DNA from: Microbacterium sp. LCT-H2
GTDB taxonomy: Bacteria; Actinomycetota; Actinomycetes; Actinomycetales; Microbacteriaceae
Direction: 5' to 3'
DNA length: 64,000 bases
Assembly: GCF_001866135.1 (NCBI RefSeq)
Contig: NZ_MODW01000001.1
Coordinates: 124,001-188,000 of the forward strand
Notes under the pieces: generated by a model
Databases searched by the model: none
What the model saw: the letters and a program-made list of their open reading frames with translations, nothing else
Told to the model about the DNA's origin: nothing
In this document: positions 24,396 to 35,222 of the stretch, piece by piece
Layout of the letters: each line of letters starts with the position of its first letter
Numbering within the stretch: the stretch's first letter is position 1
Made by a program: the position numbers and the translations under genes

Positions 24396-24739
24396 CGCGG
24401 GACCCGTTCCACGGCGCGATGCAGGTCGGCTCCGGTGATCGGCTTCGGCAAGGCCGCGTCCGCGGGCGGGTACTCGGTGACGTCCAGCACCGAGCTGACG
24501 ATGAGGAAGCACTCCGGATAGCGTTCGTGGATCAGGCGGCAGCAGGCCTGCCCGGAGATGCCGGGCAGCAGCAGGTCCAGGACGGCGACCTGGGGGTCGA
24601 TGTCCGGGAAGGCGGCGATGGCAGACTCCGCATCGGGCGCGACGAACACGTCGAAGCCCTCCCGGTCGAGGTACCGCCCCAGGAGGGTCGCCTGGTCCGG
24701 AGCGTCCTCGACGACCAGGGCGAGCGGCCGTCCGGTCAT
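24392..24739 (-). CDS. stand-alone response regulator receiver
   Basis: A 115-residue receiver domain with acceptor Asp55 (VAVLDLLLPG), an acidic pocket (VVEDAPD) and the conserved Lys in ALPKPI. There is no output domain, so it may act by protein contact or as a phosphorelay intermediate between the kinase downstream and the receiver-PIG-L protein encoded at the start of the operon. It overlaps both neighbours by four bases. Confidence 0.92.
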   Translation of the reverse strand: MTGRPLALVVEDAPDQATLLGRYLDREGFDVFVAPDAESAIAAFPDIDPQVAVLDLLLPGISGQACCRLIHERYPECFLIVSSVLDVTEYPPADAALPKPITGADLHRAVERVPR

Positions 24740-24879
24740 CGCAGGAGCAGCTCTCGGACGACGACGATCACGACCACGACGGCGAGGGAGAGGAGCGCCT
24801 GCGGGATGAGGCGGCGCTCCTTCCGGGCGTCGGCCGCGATCTCCTCCACCTTGGCGTCGTGCGAAGGTGCGTCGGTCAT
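24736..24879 (-). CDS. 47-residue single-pass membrane protein
   Basis: A small protein with a charged N-terminal half (MTDAPSHDAKVEEIAADARK) and a hydrophobic C-terminal helix, SLAVVVVIVVVRELLLR, of about 17 residues. It overlaps the glycosyltransferase gene by four bases upstream and the receiver gene by four bases downstream, which strongly supports that it is translated. No family was recognised. By position it could be an accessory subunit of the membrane glycosyltransferase or of the kinase. Confidence 0.75.
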   Translation of the reverse strand: MTDAPSHDAKVEEIAADARKERRLIPQALLSLAVVVVIVVVRELLLR

Positions 24880-26363
24880 GAGTCGACCCGTCCGATCTTC
24901 TCGGTCTTGATCCAGGAGGCGTCCGCGCGGCGCCACTCCTTGAGGTACGAGTCGGCGGTGATCGCGCACAGCAGCGACCCGTATCCGCAGACGTAGAGCA
25001 GCAGGCCCGCGAAGAAGCGTCCGGCCGGAAGCGGCTCGACCGCCCGCGCGAGCCAGATGCCGAGCATCGACACCGGCCCCCAGAGGGCGAACGCCATCAG
25101 CCACAGCACCCGCGTCTGCTCCGTCGACTCCTGCCCCGCCGCGCCGATCAGGCCGTCCAGGGCCCAGGGGAACAGCGCCAGGGCCATGAGGATCAGCGCC
25201 CCGAGCCCCGGGAACATGATCGCCTCGCGCCAGGACTGCCGCCCGATGCGCGGATCGAGCTGGACGGAGTAGAGCATCGAGAAGATGTAGATGGCCGCCG
25301 CGGCGATCCACATGAACCGGAACACGAACTCCGCGACGTCGCTGTGCAGGAGCAGGAGGACGATCATCGCGGTGGCGGCGAGGAGCAGGAGCGCCGGCAT
25401 CAGCAGGATCGTGAACCAGGCCAGCCCGAAGGGGATGCTGCCCAGGTTGTGGTCGCGACTCGGCCGGAACCAGAGCCTCTTGTAGATCGAGGTGAGCTGC
25501 ACGTTGCCGCGCGCCCAGCGCAGCCGCTGCTTCCAGAGACTGTCGATCGTCCGCGGCTCCTCGGCGAGCACCACGGCGTGCGGCTCGAAGACCATCCGGC
25601 GGCCGTGGAGCTGACTCTCGAAGGTCGTCATGGTGTCCTCGGCGAGCGTGCCCGTCGGGATGCGTCCGCCGATCGCCTCGAGGTTCGCGCGGGAATGCAG
25701 CTGGGCGCCCCCGGCGAGGCAGGCGATCGCTCCCCCGACGTTCTGCGTACGCCGTGCCGAGAGCTGGCCGATGACGTACTCGATCGCGATGAACCGGGTG
25801 AGGTAGTTGCGGTCCCTGCTGCCCTCCGCGATGTAGGCCGTGACGGCCCCGACCTCCTCGTCCGCGAGGTGCCGGGTGAGCTTGCGCAGGGAGTTGCGCG
25901 CGAAGATCACGTCGGCGTCCATGATGAGCACCGCCTCGGTCCACGGGTCGGCGAGCACGACGTCGAGGCCGTGGTTCAGCGTGTGCGCCTTGCCTTCGCC
26001 ACCCTTCTCGCGTCGCAGATGGACGACCCGCCCCGGATAGGTCGCCGCCTTCTGCTGCACGATGGCCGGGGTGTCGTCCGTGGAGGCGTCGTCGACGACG
26101 AAGACACGGAGGCGCTCGGCGGGGTACTCGAGCTGGAGCAGCCGCTCGATCGCGGGGCCGATGACCAGGCCCTCGTTCCATGCCGGGATGACCACGGCCA
26201 CGTTCGGGTGGTACGGGGCGGCCTTGCCGTAGTGATTGCGGAAGGCGTGCAGCGGCAGCATGAGGAACTGCAGACCGGTGTTGACGACCGGCAGCGTGCC
26301 GATCAGCACGCAGAGGAGGAGGATGACGACGACGACCGTCTCGATCCAGGTCAGTTCGGGCAT
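24876..26363 (-). CDS. processive-type family 2 membrane glycosyltransferase
   Basis: A 495-residue enzyme with an N-terminal membrane helix (about 8-38), a cytoplasmic GT2 domain and about four to five C-terminal helices (290-480). Catalytic signatures are complete: Asp91-Asp92 (VVDDAS), Asp149-x-Asp151 (IMDADV), TLAEDT near 239-244 and Q-x-x-R-W at 279-283. This set is typical of processive synthases such as PgaC, hyaluronan synthase and cellulose synthase, which make beta-linked polymers and push them through the membrane. The polymer is unknown. The start (MPELTWIETV) overlaps the upstream PHP gene's stop by one base. Confidence 0.9.
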   Translation of the reverse strand: MPELTWIETVVVVILLLCVLIGTLPVVNTGLQFLMLPLHAFRNHYGKAAPYHPNVAVVIPAWNEGLVIGPAIERLLQLEYPAERLRVFVVDDASTDDTPAIVQQKAATYPGRVVHLRREKGGEGKAHTLNHGLDVVLADPWTEAVLIMDADVIFARNSLRKLTRHLADEEVGAVTAYIAEGSRDRNYLTRFIAIEYVIGQLSARRTQNVGGAIACLAGGAQLHSRANLEAIGGRIPTGTLAEDTMTTFESQLHGRRMVFEPHAVVLAEEPRTIDSLWKQRLRWARGNVQLTSIYKRLWFRPSRDHNLGSIPFGLAWFTILLMPALLLLAATAMIVLLLLHSDVAEFVFRFMWIAAAAIYIFSMLYSVQLDPRIGRQSWREAIMFPGLGALILMALALFPWALDGLIGAAGQESTEQTRVLWLMAFALWGPVSMLGIWLARAVEPLPAGRFFAGLLLYVCGYGSLLCAITADSYLKEWRRADASWIKTEKIGRVDS

Positions 26364-27076
26364 CAGCGTCCTTCCGTCCCGGTGAGCAGCGGGACGATGC
26401 GGGCGTACCGGCCGACGTCTGCGGCCACGTGGCTGTCGGTGGAGGCCACGATGCCGGCGCCCGCGCGCTCCAGGGCGTTCAGCGCCTCCGCGCCGGGGCA
26501 CACCCACTTCTCGTTGACCTCGACGAGCGTGTCCGTCTCGGCGGCGGCTCGCGCCCACGCGTCGAGGCGCTCGCCCCCGAGTTCCTCCTCCGCGAGACCG
26601 ATCTTCGGCAGGATCGAGAAGCAATGCGCGAGCTGGTTGCCGGGGTGCCGGCGCATGGTGGCGATCACGGCGTCCACGAACTGGTCGAGGACATCGGCCG
26701 GCGCCCAGCCGGACGCGATGCGCTCGCGCACGGCGGTGGGTCCGAGCGGGCCGTCCGCACCGGGGAACTGATGATCGGCGATGAGGATCCGGTCGATGCC
26801 CGCCGGAAGCGCCGGGATGTCGAGCGCGCCCGAGGCGTCGAGGATCTTCGCCTCCACTCCGGTGAGCACCGTCAGCCCGTCCGGGACGGACAGGCCGCGG
26901 ACGGCGGCGAGGTACTCCGGCACCCAGGTCGTGGTCTGCCGCACGTGATCGACGAGACGGACGGTGTCGAGACCGACGGCCGCAGCCGCGGCGACGTTCT
27001 CCTCCAGGGTGGAGACCGCGTCGTCGGAGAACGTGGAGTGGACGTGGTGGTCTCCGCGCAGGGCGGGATGACTCAC
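26363..27076 (-). CDS. PHP domain phosphoesterase
   Basis: A 237-residue PHP-fold metal hydrolase. Its ligands are in the expected places: DHHVHST (residues 9-15), VDHVRQ, the Glu of GVEAK, ADHQFP, LAHCFS and STDSHVA at the C terminus. PHP proteins include histidinol phosphatase and other phosphoesterases, and in glycan loci tyrosine phosphatases of the CpsB type. The substrate is unknown. It overlaps the ATP-grasp gene by four bases and the glycosyltransferase gene by one. Confidence 0.88.
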   Translation of the reverse strand: MSHPALRGDHHVHSTFSDDAVSTLEENVAAAAAVGLDTVRLVDHVRQTTTWVPEYLAAVRGLSVPDGLTVLTGVEAKILDASGALDIPALPAGIDRILIADHQFPGADGPLGPTAVRERIASGWAPADVLDQFVDAVIATMRRHPGNQLAHCFSILPKIGLAEEELGGERLDAWARAAAETDTLVEVNEKWVCPGAEALNALERAGAGIVASTDSHVAADVGRYARIVPLLTGTEGR

Positions 27077-28062
27077 AGCTCCTCCTGGTGACCGGCGTGC
27101 GCCGACACGAGCACGTCGTCGACCTCGACGATCACGTCCTCCAGGAAGCGCACGGAGGCGACCTCACGGAAGGGCACCTGCACCGGGATCTCCCGGCCGA
27201 GGAAGAGGTCGGCGACGAGCGACGGGATGTCGACCCCGGCGGCGATCGTCAGCGGGAGCGCCCCGGGGAAGCGCGGGTTGACCTCGAGCAGCACGGCCCG
27301 CCCGTCCCGGTCCCGACGGAGCTGCACGTTGGCGACCCCCACGAGGCCGATCGCCCGCGCGATGGCGGCGGCGGTCTCCTCGAGCTCGGGGTCGCGGAGG
27401 GTGCGGCCGGCGATCGCGACGCCGGAGTCCACACGGGCGCGGGTGCGCGGGACCGCCGCGACCACGCCCCCGGAGGCGTCGGCGATCACATCGACCGAGT
27501 ACTCCTCGCCCGGCAGGAAGTCCTGCACGATCAGCCCCTCATCCGTGGGGAGGGTGGCGAGCGCCTCCGCGTCGGGGACGAGGCGCACGCCACGGCTGCC
27601 CGCCCCCTGCCGGGGCTTGGCGAACACGGGGAACTCCCACGCGACCTCCGCGGCATCCGGACCGGCGAGCACGGTGCGCGGCACACGACCGGTCGGCGCG
27701 CAGCGCTCCGCGAGGGCGAGCTTGTCGAGGGCGGTGTGCAGCGTGTCGGCGGGCGGCGCGGCGAGGACCGCGGGGGCCAGCTCGTCCCGGCGGTCTGCGA
27801 GCGCGATCAGCTCCACGTCGACGGTGGAGATCACGAGGTCGAGACCGTCCTCGGCGACCATCCGCGCGATCGCCGGCACGAAGTCCGCGTCCCGCCCCGG
27901 GGGAACCAGACGACGCTGCGCCGGCGGGACGAGGTAGATGCCGCTCGCCCAGCCGTCCATGTCGGCCGCGAAGACCGTCAGATCGGACCGGCGCAGCAGG
28001 GAGCGGATCACCGCGACTCCGGCGGGGCCCCCGGCTCCGGTGACCAGTACGCGCTTCGTCAT
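27073..28062 (-). CDS. ATP-grasp domain ligase
   Basis: A 329-residue protein with an N-terminal Rossmann-like pre-ATP-grasp domain (RVLVTGAGGPAGVAVIRSLL). The ATP-grasp domain shows DKLALAERCAP, the ATP-binding Lys in FPVFAKPRQGAGSRG, VQDFLPGEEYSVDV and the Mg-binding LEVNPRFPGALP. The closest broad group is the carbamoyl-phosphate-synthase-large-chain-like ligases, which join a carboxylate to an amine or similar nucleophile through an acyl phosphate. In this operon it could acylate an amine freed by the PIG-L deacetylase; that is inference. Confidence 0.88.
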   Translation of the reverse strand: MTKRVLVTGAGGPAGVAVIRSLLRRSDLTVFAADMDGWASGIYLVPPAQRRLVPPGRDADFVPAIARMVAEDGLDLVISTVDVELIALADRRDELAPAVLAAPPADTLHTALDKLALAERCAPTGRVPRTVLAGPDAAEVAWEFPVFAKPRQGAGSRGVRLVPDAEALATLPTDEGLIVQDFLPGEEYSVDVIADASGGVVAAVPRTRARVDSGVAIAGRTLRDPELEETAAAIARAIGLVGVANVQLRRDRDGRAVLLEVNPRFPGALPLTIAAGVDIPSLVADLFLGREIPVQVPFREVASVRFLEDVIVEVDDVLVSAHAGHQEEL

Positions 28063-29108
28063 CAGCTCTCCCGTCGGGTCAGTTCATGGGCGCCGATGAA
28101 CTCGGCGGTCTCGCGCACGACCTCCAGCGGCTCGACGGCCACGCCGCCGCCGAACCGCGACCAGTAGCGGGCGGTGGCCGTGACGAACTCCGGCGCGAGG
28201 TACTCGCGGTTCGCGGCGGCCTGGGACTGGAAGCACTCCAGGAGCCGCAGCTTGTCACCCAGGAAGCGGTCGATGCGGACGAAGCGCGTGGGCCGGTAGT
28301 CGATGGTCGCGGAGGGGCTCTGGTAGCACGCGACCGTGCCGACGCGGCGCGTCGCGACGATCGTCGCCTCGTTCACCGCACGGTGGTCCTGGTGGCGGTC
28401 ATGGTGCGAGTGCGTGTAGACGATGGTCGGCTGGATCTCCTGCACGACCTCCTCGATGAGGCGGACGGTCGACCCGCCGCCGGAGATCTCGGTGTCGACG
28501 AGGTCTTTCACGAACAGCCGGGCACCCACCTGCTCGGCGGCGGCGAGCGACTCGTGCTGGCGGCTGTCCGCATCACCGCCGCGCGCTCCGCGGGAGAGCG
28601 TGAGGATGGTGATGCGATCGCCGGCCGCCGCATGGGCTGCGAGGATGCCGCCGACGCCGATCTCGACGTCGTCGGGGTGCGCTCCGATCGCGAGGACGAC
28701 CTCACCGGTCTTCGCCTCCGCCGTCCGACGCCGTGACTCCTCGACGAGCCGGGTGACCGACTCCACGAGCCGGGCGTTGTCGAGCGGCTTCGTGAGGAAC
28801 TCGTCGGCCTGCGCCCGGAGCGCGGACACCGCGTACTCGACCGAGACGTGCGCCGTCATGACGACGACCGGCACGGTCGGCATGAGGCGGCGCAGCTCCG
28901 CGAGCAGCTCCAGACCACTGAGTCCCGGCATCTCGATATCGGTGACGACGACATCGGGCTTCACCGCCGCGGCCTTCTCGAGCGCCGAGCGCCCGTCGTC
29001 CGCGAGATCGACGACGCAGCCCGCACGCCGCTCCAGGACGGTCTTCACGAGAAGGGCGACGTCGTGGTCATCGTCGACGACGAGGATGCGAGGGGGGACC
29101 TCAGCCAT
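28062..29108 (-). CDS. response regulator receiver fused to PIG-L deacetylase
   Basis: A 348-residue two-domain protein. Residues 1-125 form a receiver with acceptor Asp57 (VVVTDIEMPG), acidic pocket VVDDDHD and Lys107 (FLTKPLD). Residues about 135-345 form a PIG-L/LmbE zinc deacetylase with AHPDD-x-E at 143-149 and HQDH at 239-242. PIG-L enzymes remove acetyl from N-acetylglucosamine conjugates, as in mycothiol and GPI synthesis. An output domain that is a metabolic enzyme rather than a DNA-binding or signalling domain is uncommon. I chose the ATG at 29108 because AAGGAG precedes it. It is the first gene of the overlapping operon. Confidence 0.9.
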   Translation of the reverse strand: MAEVPPRILVVDDDHDVALLVKTVLERRAGCVVDLADDGRSALEKAAAVKPDVVVTDIEMPGLSGLELLAELRRLMPTVPVVVMTAHVSVEYAVSALRAQADEFLTKPLDNARLVESVTRLVEESRRRTAEAKTGEVVLAIGAHPDDVEIGVGGILAAHAAAGDRITILTLSRGARGGDADSRQHESLAAAEQVGARLFVKDLVDTEISGGGSTVRLIEEVVQEIQPTIVYTHSHHDRHQDHRAVNEATIVATRRVGTVACYQSPSATIDYRPTRFVRIDRFLGDKLRLLECFQSQAAANREYLAPEFVTATARYWSRFGGGVAVEPLEVVRETAEFIGAHELTRRES

Positions 29109-29246
29109 GTTCAGCTCTCCTTGGGGAGATTCCCTGCCGAGGGGATTCGGCGGTACGACCGCGGTGCCTTCATCACCGGGCCGCAGGGAAAGTCGAGCGG
29201 GGTACGTCGATTCTGGCACAGGGCTCCACCCCCGGCCCGCAGCGCT

Positions 29247-29558
29247 TCAGCCCGCGCGCGCCGCCCGCTTCTCCTCCTGGTAGAGCCGGATCGCCTCGTA
29301 CCGCTCCGCCGATCGCGCCCGCCTCTTCGCCGCCTGCTCCTCGCGGTTCTTAGGCGGCGCCGAGGTCACGAGATCATCGAGCAGCCGCCGCGTGGCGACT
29401 TCGATCTCGGCCACCGCCCGATCGAAGACCGCACGGTTCGCCCGCGACGGCGCCGTCGTCCCGGAGATCTTGCGGACGAACTGGAGCGCAGCCTCGCGGC
29501 ACTCCTCGTCGGTGGCCGCGGGCTCGAGGTTGTTCAGAGGCACGATGTTTCGGCACAT
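29247..29558 (-). CDS. DUF2277 protein
   Basis: A 103-residue soluble protein starting MCRNIVPLNNLEPAATDEEC, the invariant opening of DUF2277, followed by helical, Arg/Glu-rich sequence. The function is unknown. It is divergent from the DUF4190-like gene and lies about 140 bases upstream of the seven-gene operon on the same strand, so a separate transcript is likely. Confidence 0.88.
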   Translation of the reverse strand: MCRNIVPLNNLEPAATDEECREAALQFVRKISGTTAPSRANRAVFDRAVAEIEVATRRLLDDLVTSAPPKNREEQAAKRRARSAERYEAIRLYQEEKRAARAG

Positions 29559-29658
29559 ACCGGCACCGTACGCGCGGCGCGTGGGCTGCGAAAGGGGGAT
29601 GGCATGCCCGTCCCTCCGTCGCTACGCTCTGGGCTACGACCGGAACCGAGGAGAGATC

Positions 29659-30069
29659 ATGACCGACGCCCCGCCGCCCGACGCCCCGTCGCCCTACAAC
29701 CCGCCGCCGCCCACCGGCACACCCTCGCCGTACCCCGCCGCCGCCGCTCCCCCGCCCGGCGCCCCGTACGCGCAGGACGTGCCGACATCACCCCCGGGAC
29801 GGGTGCTGTCGATCATCGGCCTCGTGCTGGCGTTCCTGCTGCCGCCGGTCGGCCTCATCCTCAGCATCATCGCCGCCGTGCAGCTCGGCAAGGCGAAGGC
29901 CCCCAAGGGCATCGCGATCGCCGGCATCATCGTCGGCGCCGTCCTGACGATCTTTGCGATCATCGGCATCATCCTGCTGGCGACCGTGCTGGCAGGCGTC
30001 ATCGGGACGTGCGCCGAACTCGGCCCCGGCGTCTGGGACGTCGGCGGTGTCACCTATCGCTGCGGCTGA
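29659..30069 (+). CDS. DUF4190-like small membrane protein
   Basis: A 136-residue protein with a Pro/Ala-rich cytoplasmic N terminus (about residues 1-45) and two hydrophobic segments, VLSIIGLVLAFLLPPVGLIL and IAIAGIIVGAVLTIFAIIGI, joined by the QLGKAKAPKG loop. This matches the DUF4190 pattern. A short C-terminal tail carries two Cys residues (GTCAELG, TYRCG). GAGGAGAG precedes the ATG. Function unknown. A perfect hairpin terminator follows. Confidence 0.82.
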   Translation: MTDAPPPDAPSPYNPPPPTGTPSPYPAAAAPPPGAPYAQDVPTSPPGRVLSIIGLVLAFLLPPVGLILSIIAAVQLGKAKAPKGIAIAGIIVGAVLTIFAIIGIILLATVLAGVIGTCAELGPGVWDVGGVTYRCG

Positions 30070-30083
30070 CCGCTCCGCGAACG

Positions 30084-30118
30084 ACGAGGGGCCGGATGCA
30101 GCGCATCCGGCCCCTCGT
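30084..30118. terminator. Bidirectional terminator with GGATGC/GCATCC core
   Basis: Arms 30084-30099 and 30103-30118 pair perfectly over 16 bases around a 3-base loop. It lies between the convergent DUF4190-like and guaB genes. The inner six base pairs are GGATGC/GCATCC, shared with hairpins at 36010 and 38429. Confidence 0.88.
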
Positions 30119-30141
30119 GCATCCCTCTGCGGGAGTCGCGG

Positions 30142-31878
<1,737 letters not shown>

Positions 31879-31894
31879 TCACAGTGGAGGTTGC

Positions 31895-33247
31895 GTGGGA
31901 CCCACAGCACTCGCCGGACCGCGAAAGCGCCCTCGGGCCTTCGCCTTCTTCGGAATCCTGATGGCGCTCGCGGCATCACTCCTCCTCCCTCCCGCAGCGG
32001 CCTCCGCCGAGACCACGGACGACGGTCAGGAGGTCACCGACTTCTACTTCGCCGGCGTCGTCACCAACGGGGACGAGCCCGTCGAGGGCGTCGTGATGAC
32101 GATCGAGGGCAACGGCTTCGACGCCGAGACCGAGACAGACGCCGAGGGCAAGTGGCGCCTGTACGTGCCGGAGAAGGAGACGTACACCCTGACGGTCGAC
32201 GAGTCGACGCTGCCGGACGGTGTGATCGTCGACGCGACGCAGCTCCCCGAGGGGATCCAGCCCGTCTCGGGCACAACCGCCTCGTTCGAGCTGGAGTTCG
32301 GGCTCACCGGCACGAAGATCGTCAACCTCTTCCTGGGCGAGGGCGAGCGGGTGACCGTCTCCTTCCTCGATCAGCTCCTGTCGCGCATGGTGGGCGGCCT
32401 GAACTTCGGGCTGCTGCTCGGGCTCGCCTCGATGGGCGCCGCTCTGATCTACGGCACCACCCGCCTGTCGAACTTCGCCCACGGCGAGATGGTGAGCTGG
32501 GGCGCCGTGGTCACGCTCGTCGTCACCTCCTTCTGGCAGCTCCCGCTGTGGGCGGGCATCATCGCCGCGGTCATCGGCGGCGCGGCACTCGGTTGGGCGC
32601 TCGATGCCGGCATCTGGAAGCCGCTGCGGCGCCGGGGCCTGGGCGTCGTCCAGCTCATGATCGTCAGCATCGGCCTCTCGCTGGCCCTGCGCTACGGCCT
32701 GCAATACATCATCGGCGGCAACACCTACCAGTTGCCCGGCTCCAGCCCGGAGCCGATCCGCCTCGGGCCGATCTCCCTGTCGTACATCGACATGATCGGC
32801 ATGGCGACGAGCATCATCGTGATCCTCGGCGTCGCGTTCTTCCTCACCCGCACCCGCACCGGCAAGGCGACGAGGGCGATCTCGGACAACCCGCAGCTCG
32901 CCGCCGCCTCCGGCATCGACGTGGACAAGGTCATCCGCATCGTCTGGATCCTGGCCGGCACGCTGGCGGCGATCTCCGGCATCCTCTGGGCGTACTTCCG
33001 CCCCGGCGTGAAGTGGGACATGGGCATGCAGATGCTGCTGCTGATGTTCTGCGCCATCACGCTCGGCGGGCTCGGCTCCGCGATCGGCGCCCTGATCGGC
33101 TCGATCATCGTCGGCCTCGCGGTCGAGGTCTCGACGCTTCTCGGGGTGCCGACCGACCTCAAGTACGCCAGCGCCCTCGTCGCGCTGATCATCATCCTGC
33201 TCGTGCGACCGCAGGGCATCCTCGGACGCAAGGAAAGGTTGGGCTGA
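31895..33247 (+). CDS. livH: branched-chain amino-acid-type ABC permease LivH with N-terminal ectodomain
   Basis: A 450-residue permease. Residues about 160-450 are a LivH-type permease with eight or so helices (LNFGLLLGLASMGAALIYG, RLSNFAHGEMVSWGA). Unusually, it starts with a cleavable-looking signal peptide (about 13-38, ending AAASA). An outer domain of about 110 residues follows (AGVVTNGDEPVEGVVMTIEG, DAEGKWRLYVPEKETYTL), a carboxypeptidase-regulatory or transthyretin-like beta fold. Plain LivH proteins are about 290-310 residues. GTG at 31895 has GGAGG upstream. It is the first gene of livHMGF. Confidence 0.9.
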   Translation: MGPTALAGPRKRPRAFAFFGILMALAASLLLPPAAASAETTDDGQEVTDFYFAGVVTNGDEPVEGVVMTIEGNGFDAETETDAEGKWRLYVPEKETYTLTVDESTLPDGVIVDATQLPEGIQPVSGTTASFELEFGLTGTKIVNLFLGEGERVTVSFLDQLLSRMVGGLNFGLLLGLASMGAALIYGTTRLSNFAHGEMVSWGAVVTLVVTSFWQLPLWAGIIAAVIGGAALGWALDAGIWKPLRRRGLGVVQLMIVSIGLSLALRYGLQYIIGGNTYQLPGSSPEPIRLGPISLSYIDMIGMATSIIVILGVAFFLTRTRTGKATRAISDNPQLAAASGIDVDKVIRIVWILAGTLAAISGILWAYFRPGVKWDMGMQMLLLMFCAITLGGLGSAIGALIGSIIVGLAVEVSTLLGVPTDLKYASALVALIIILLVRPQGILGRKERLG

Positions 33248-33250
33248 CGC

Positions 33251-34217
33251 ATGGACTTCGGAAGCATCTTCGGCAACACCGCCTCCTACCTGTTCAGCCC
33301 GACGACGATCGCCTACGCCCTCGCGGCCACCGGCCTCGCAGTGCACTTCGGCTACACGGGTCTGCTCAACTTCGGCATGGCGGCGTTCATGGCGATCGGC
33401 GGCTACGGCTACGCGATCTCGATCCTCACCTTCGGCTTCCCGTGGTGGCTTGGCGTGCTCGTCGGCATCACCGGCGGCGCGCTCTTCGCCCTGCTGCTGG
33501 GCATCCCGACGCTGCGGCTGCGCGCCGACTACCTCGCGATCGCGACCATCGCGGCCGCGGAGGTCGTGCGACTGATGTTCGTCACCGAGCTGTTCAAGGA
33601 CTGGACGAACTCCGCCGGCGGTCTCTCCGGCTACCACCAGAGCTTCCGCGACGCCAACCCGTTCCCGCCGGGCACCTACGGCTTCGGGCCGTGGACCTAC
33701 AACGCCAACGACCTCTGGGTGCGGGTGTTCGGTCTGCTCACCCTCGCTCTGACGATCCTCGTGGTCTGGGCGCTCATGCGCAGCCCGTGGGGCCGCGTGC
33801 TCAAGGGCATCCGCGAGGACGAAGACGCCGTGCGCTCGCTCGGCAAGAACGTCTTCGCCTACAAGATGCAGGCACTCGTGGTGGGCGGTGTGATCGGTGC
33901 GCTGGGCGGAATCGTCTTCGTCCTGCCCTCGGCGGTCATCCCCGGCAGCTACTCGACGTCGCTGACGTTCTTCCTGTGGACGATCCTGCTCCTCGGCGGC
34001 GCAGCCACGGTGTTCGGTCCGACGCTCGGCGCCGTGCTCTTCTGGGTGGTGTTCGCCTTCCTCGGCGCGCTCCTGCCCGCGATGGCCACGGCCGGCTACC
34101 TGCCCATGACGAGCGCTCAGGCCGACGTGGTGCGCTACATCCTCATCGGCATCGTGCTGATGCTCATCGTCGTGTTCCGCCCGCAGGGCATCCTGGGGAA
34201 CAAGAGGGAGATGACCT

Positions 34218-34228
<11 letters not shown>
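33251..34228 (+). CDS. livM: branched-chain amino-acid-type ABC permease LivM
   Basis: A 325-residue membrane protein with about nine helices and the LivM signatures (HFGYTGLLNFGMAAFMAIGG near residue 33, then GRVLKGIREDEDAVRSLGKN). It pairs with LivH to form the translocation pore for branched-chain amino acids, amides or related compounds. The gene starts three bases after livH and overlaps livG by 11 bases. The specific substrate cannot be assigned from sequence. Confidence 0.93.
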
Positions 34229-35218
<990 letters not shown>

Positions 35219-35222
<4 letters not shown>

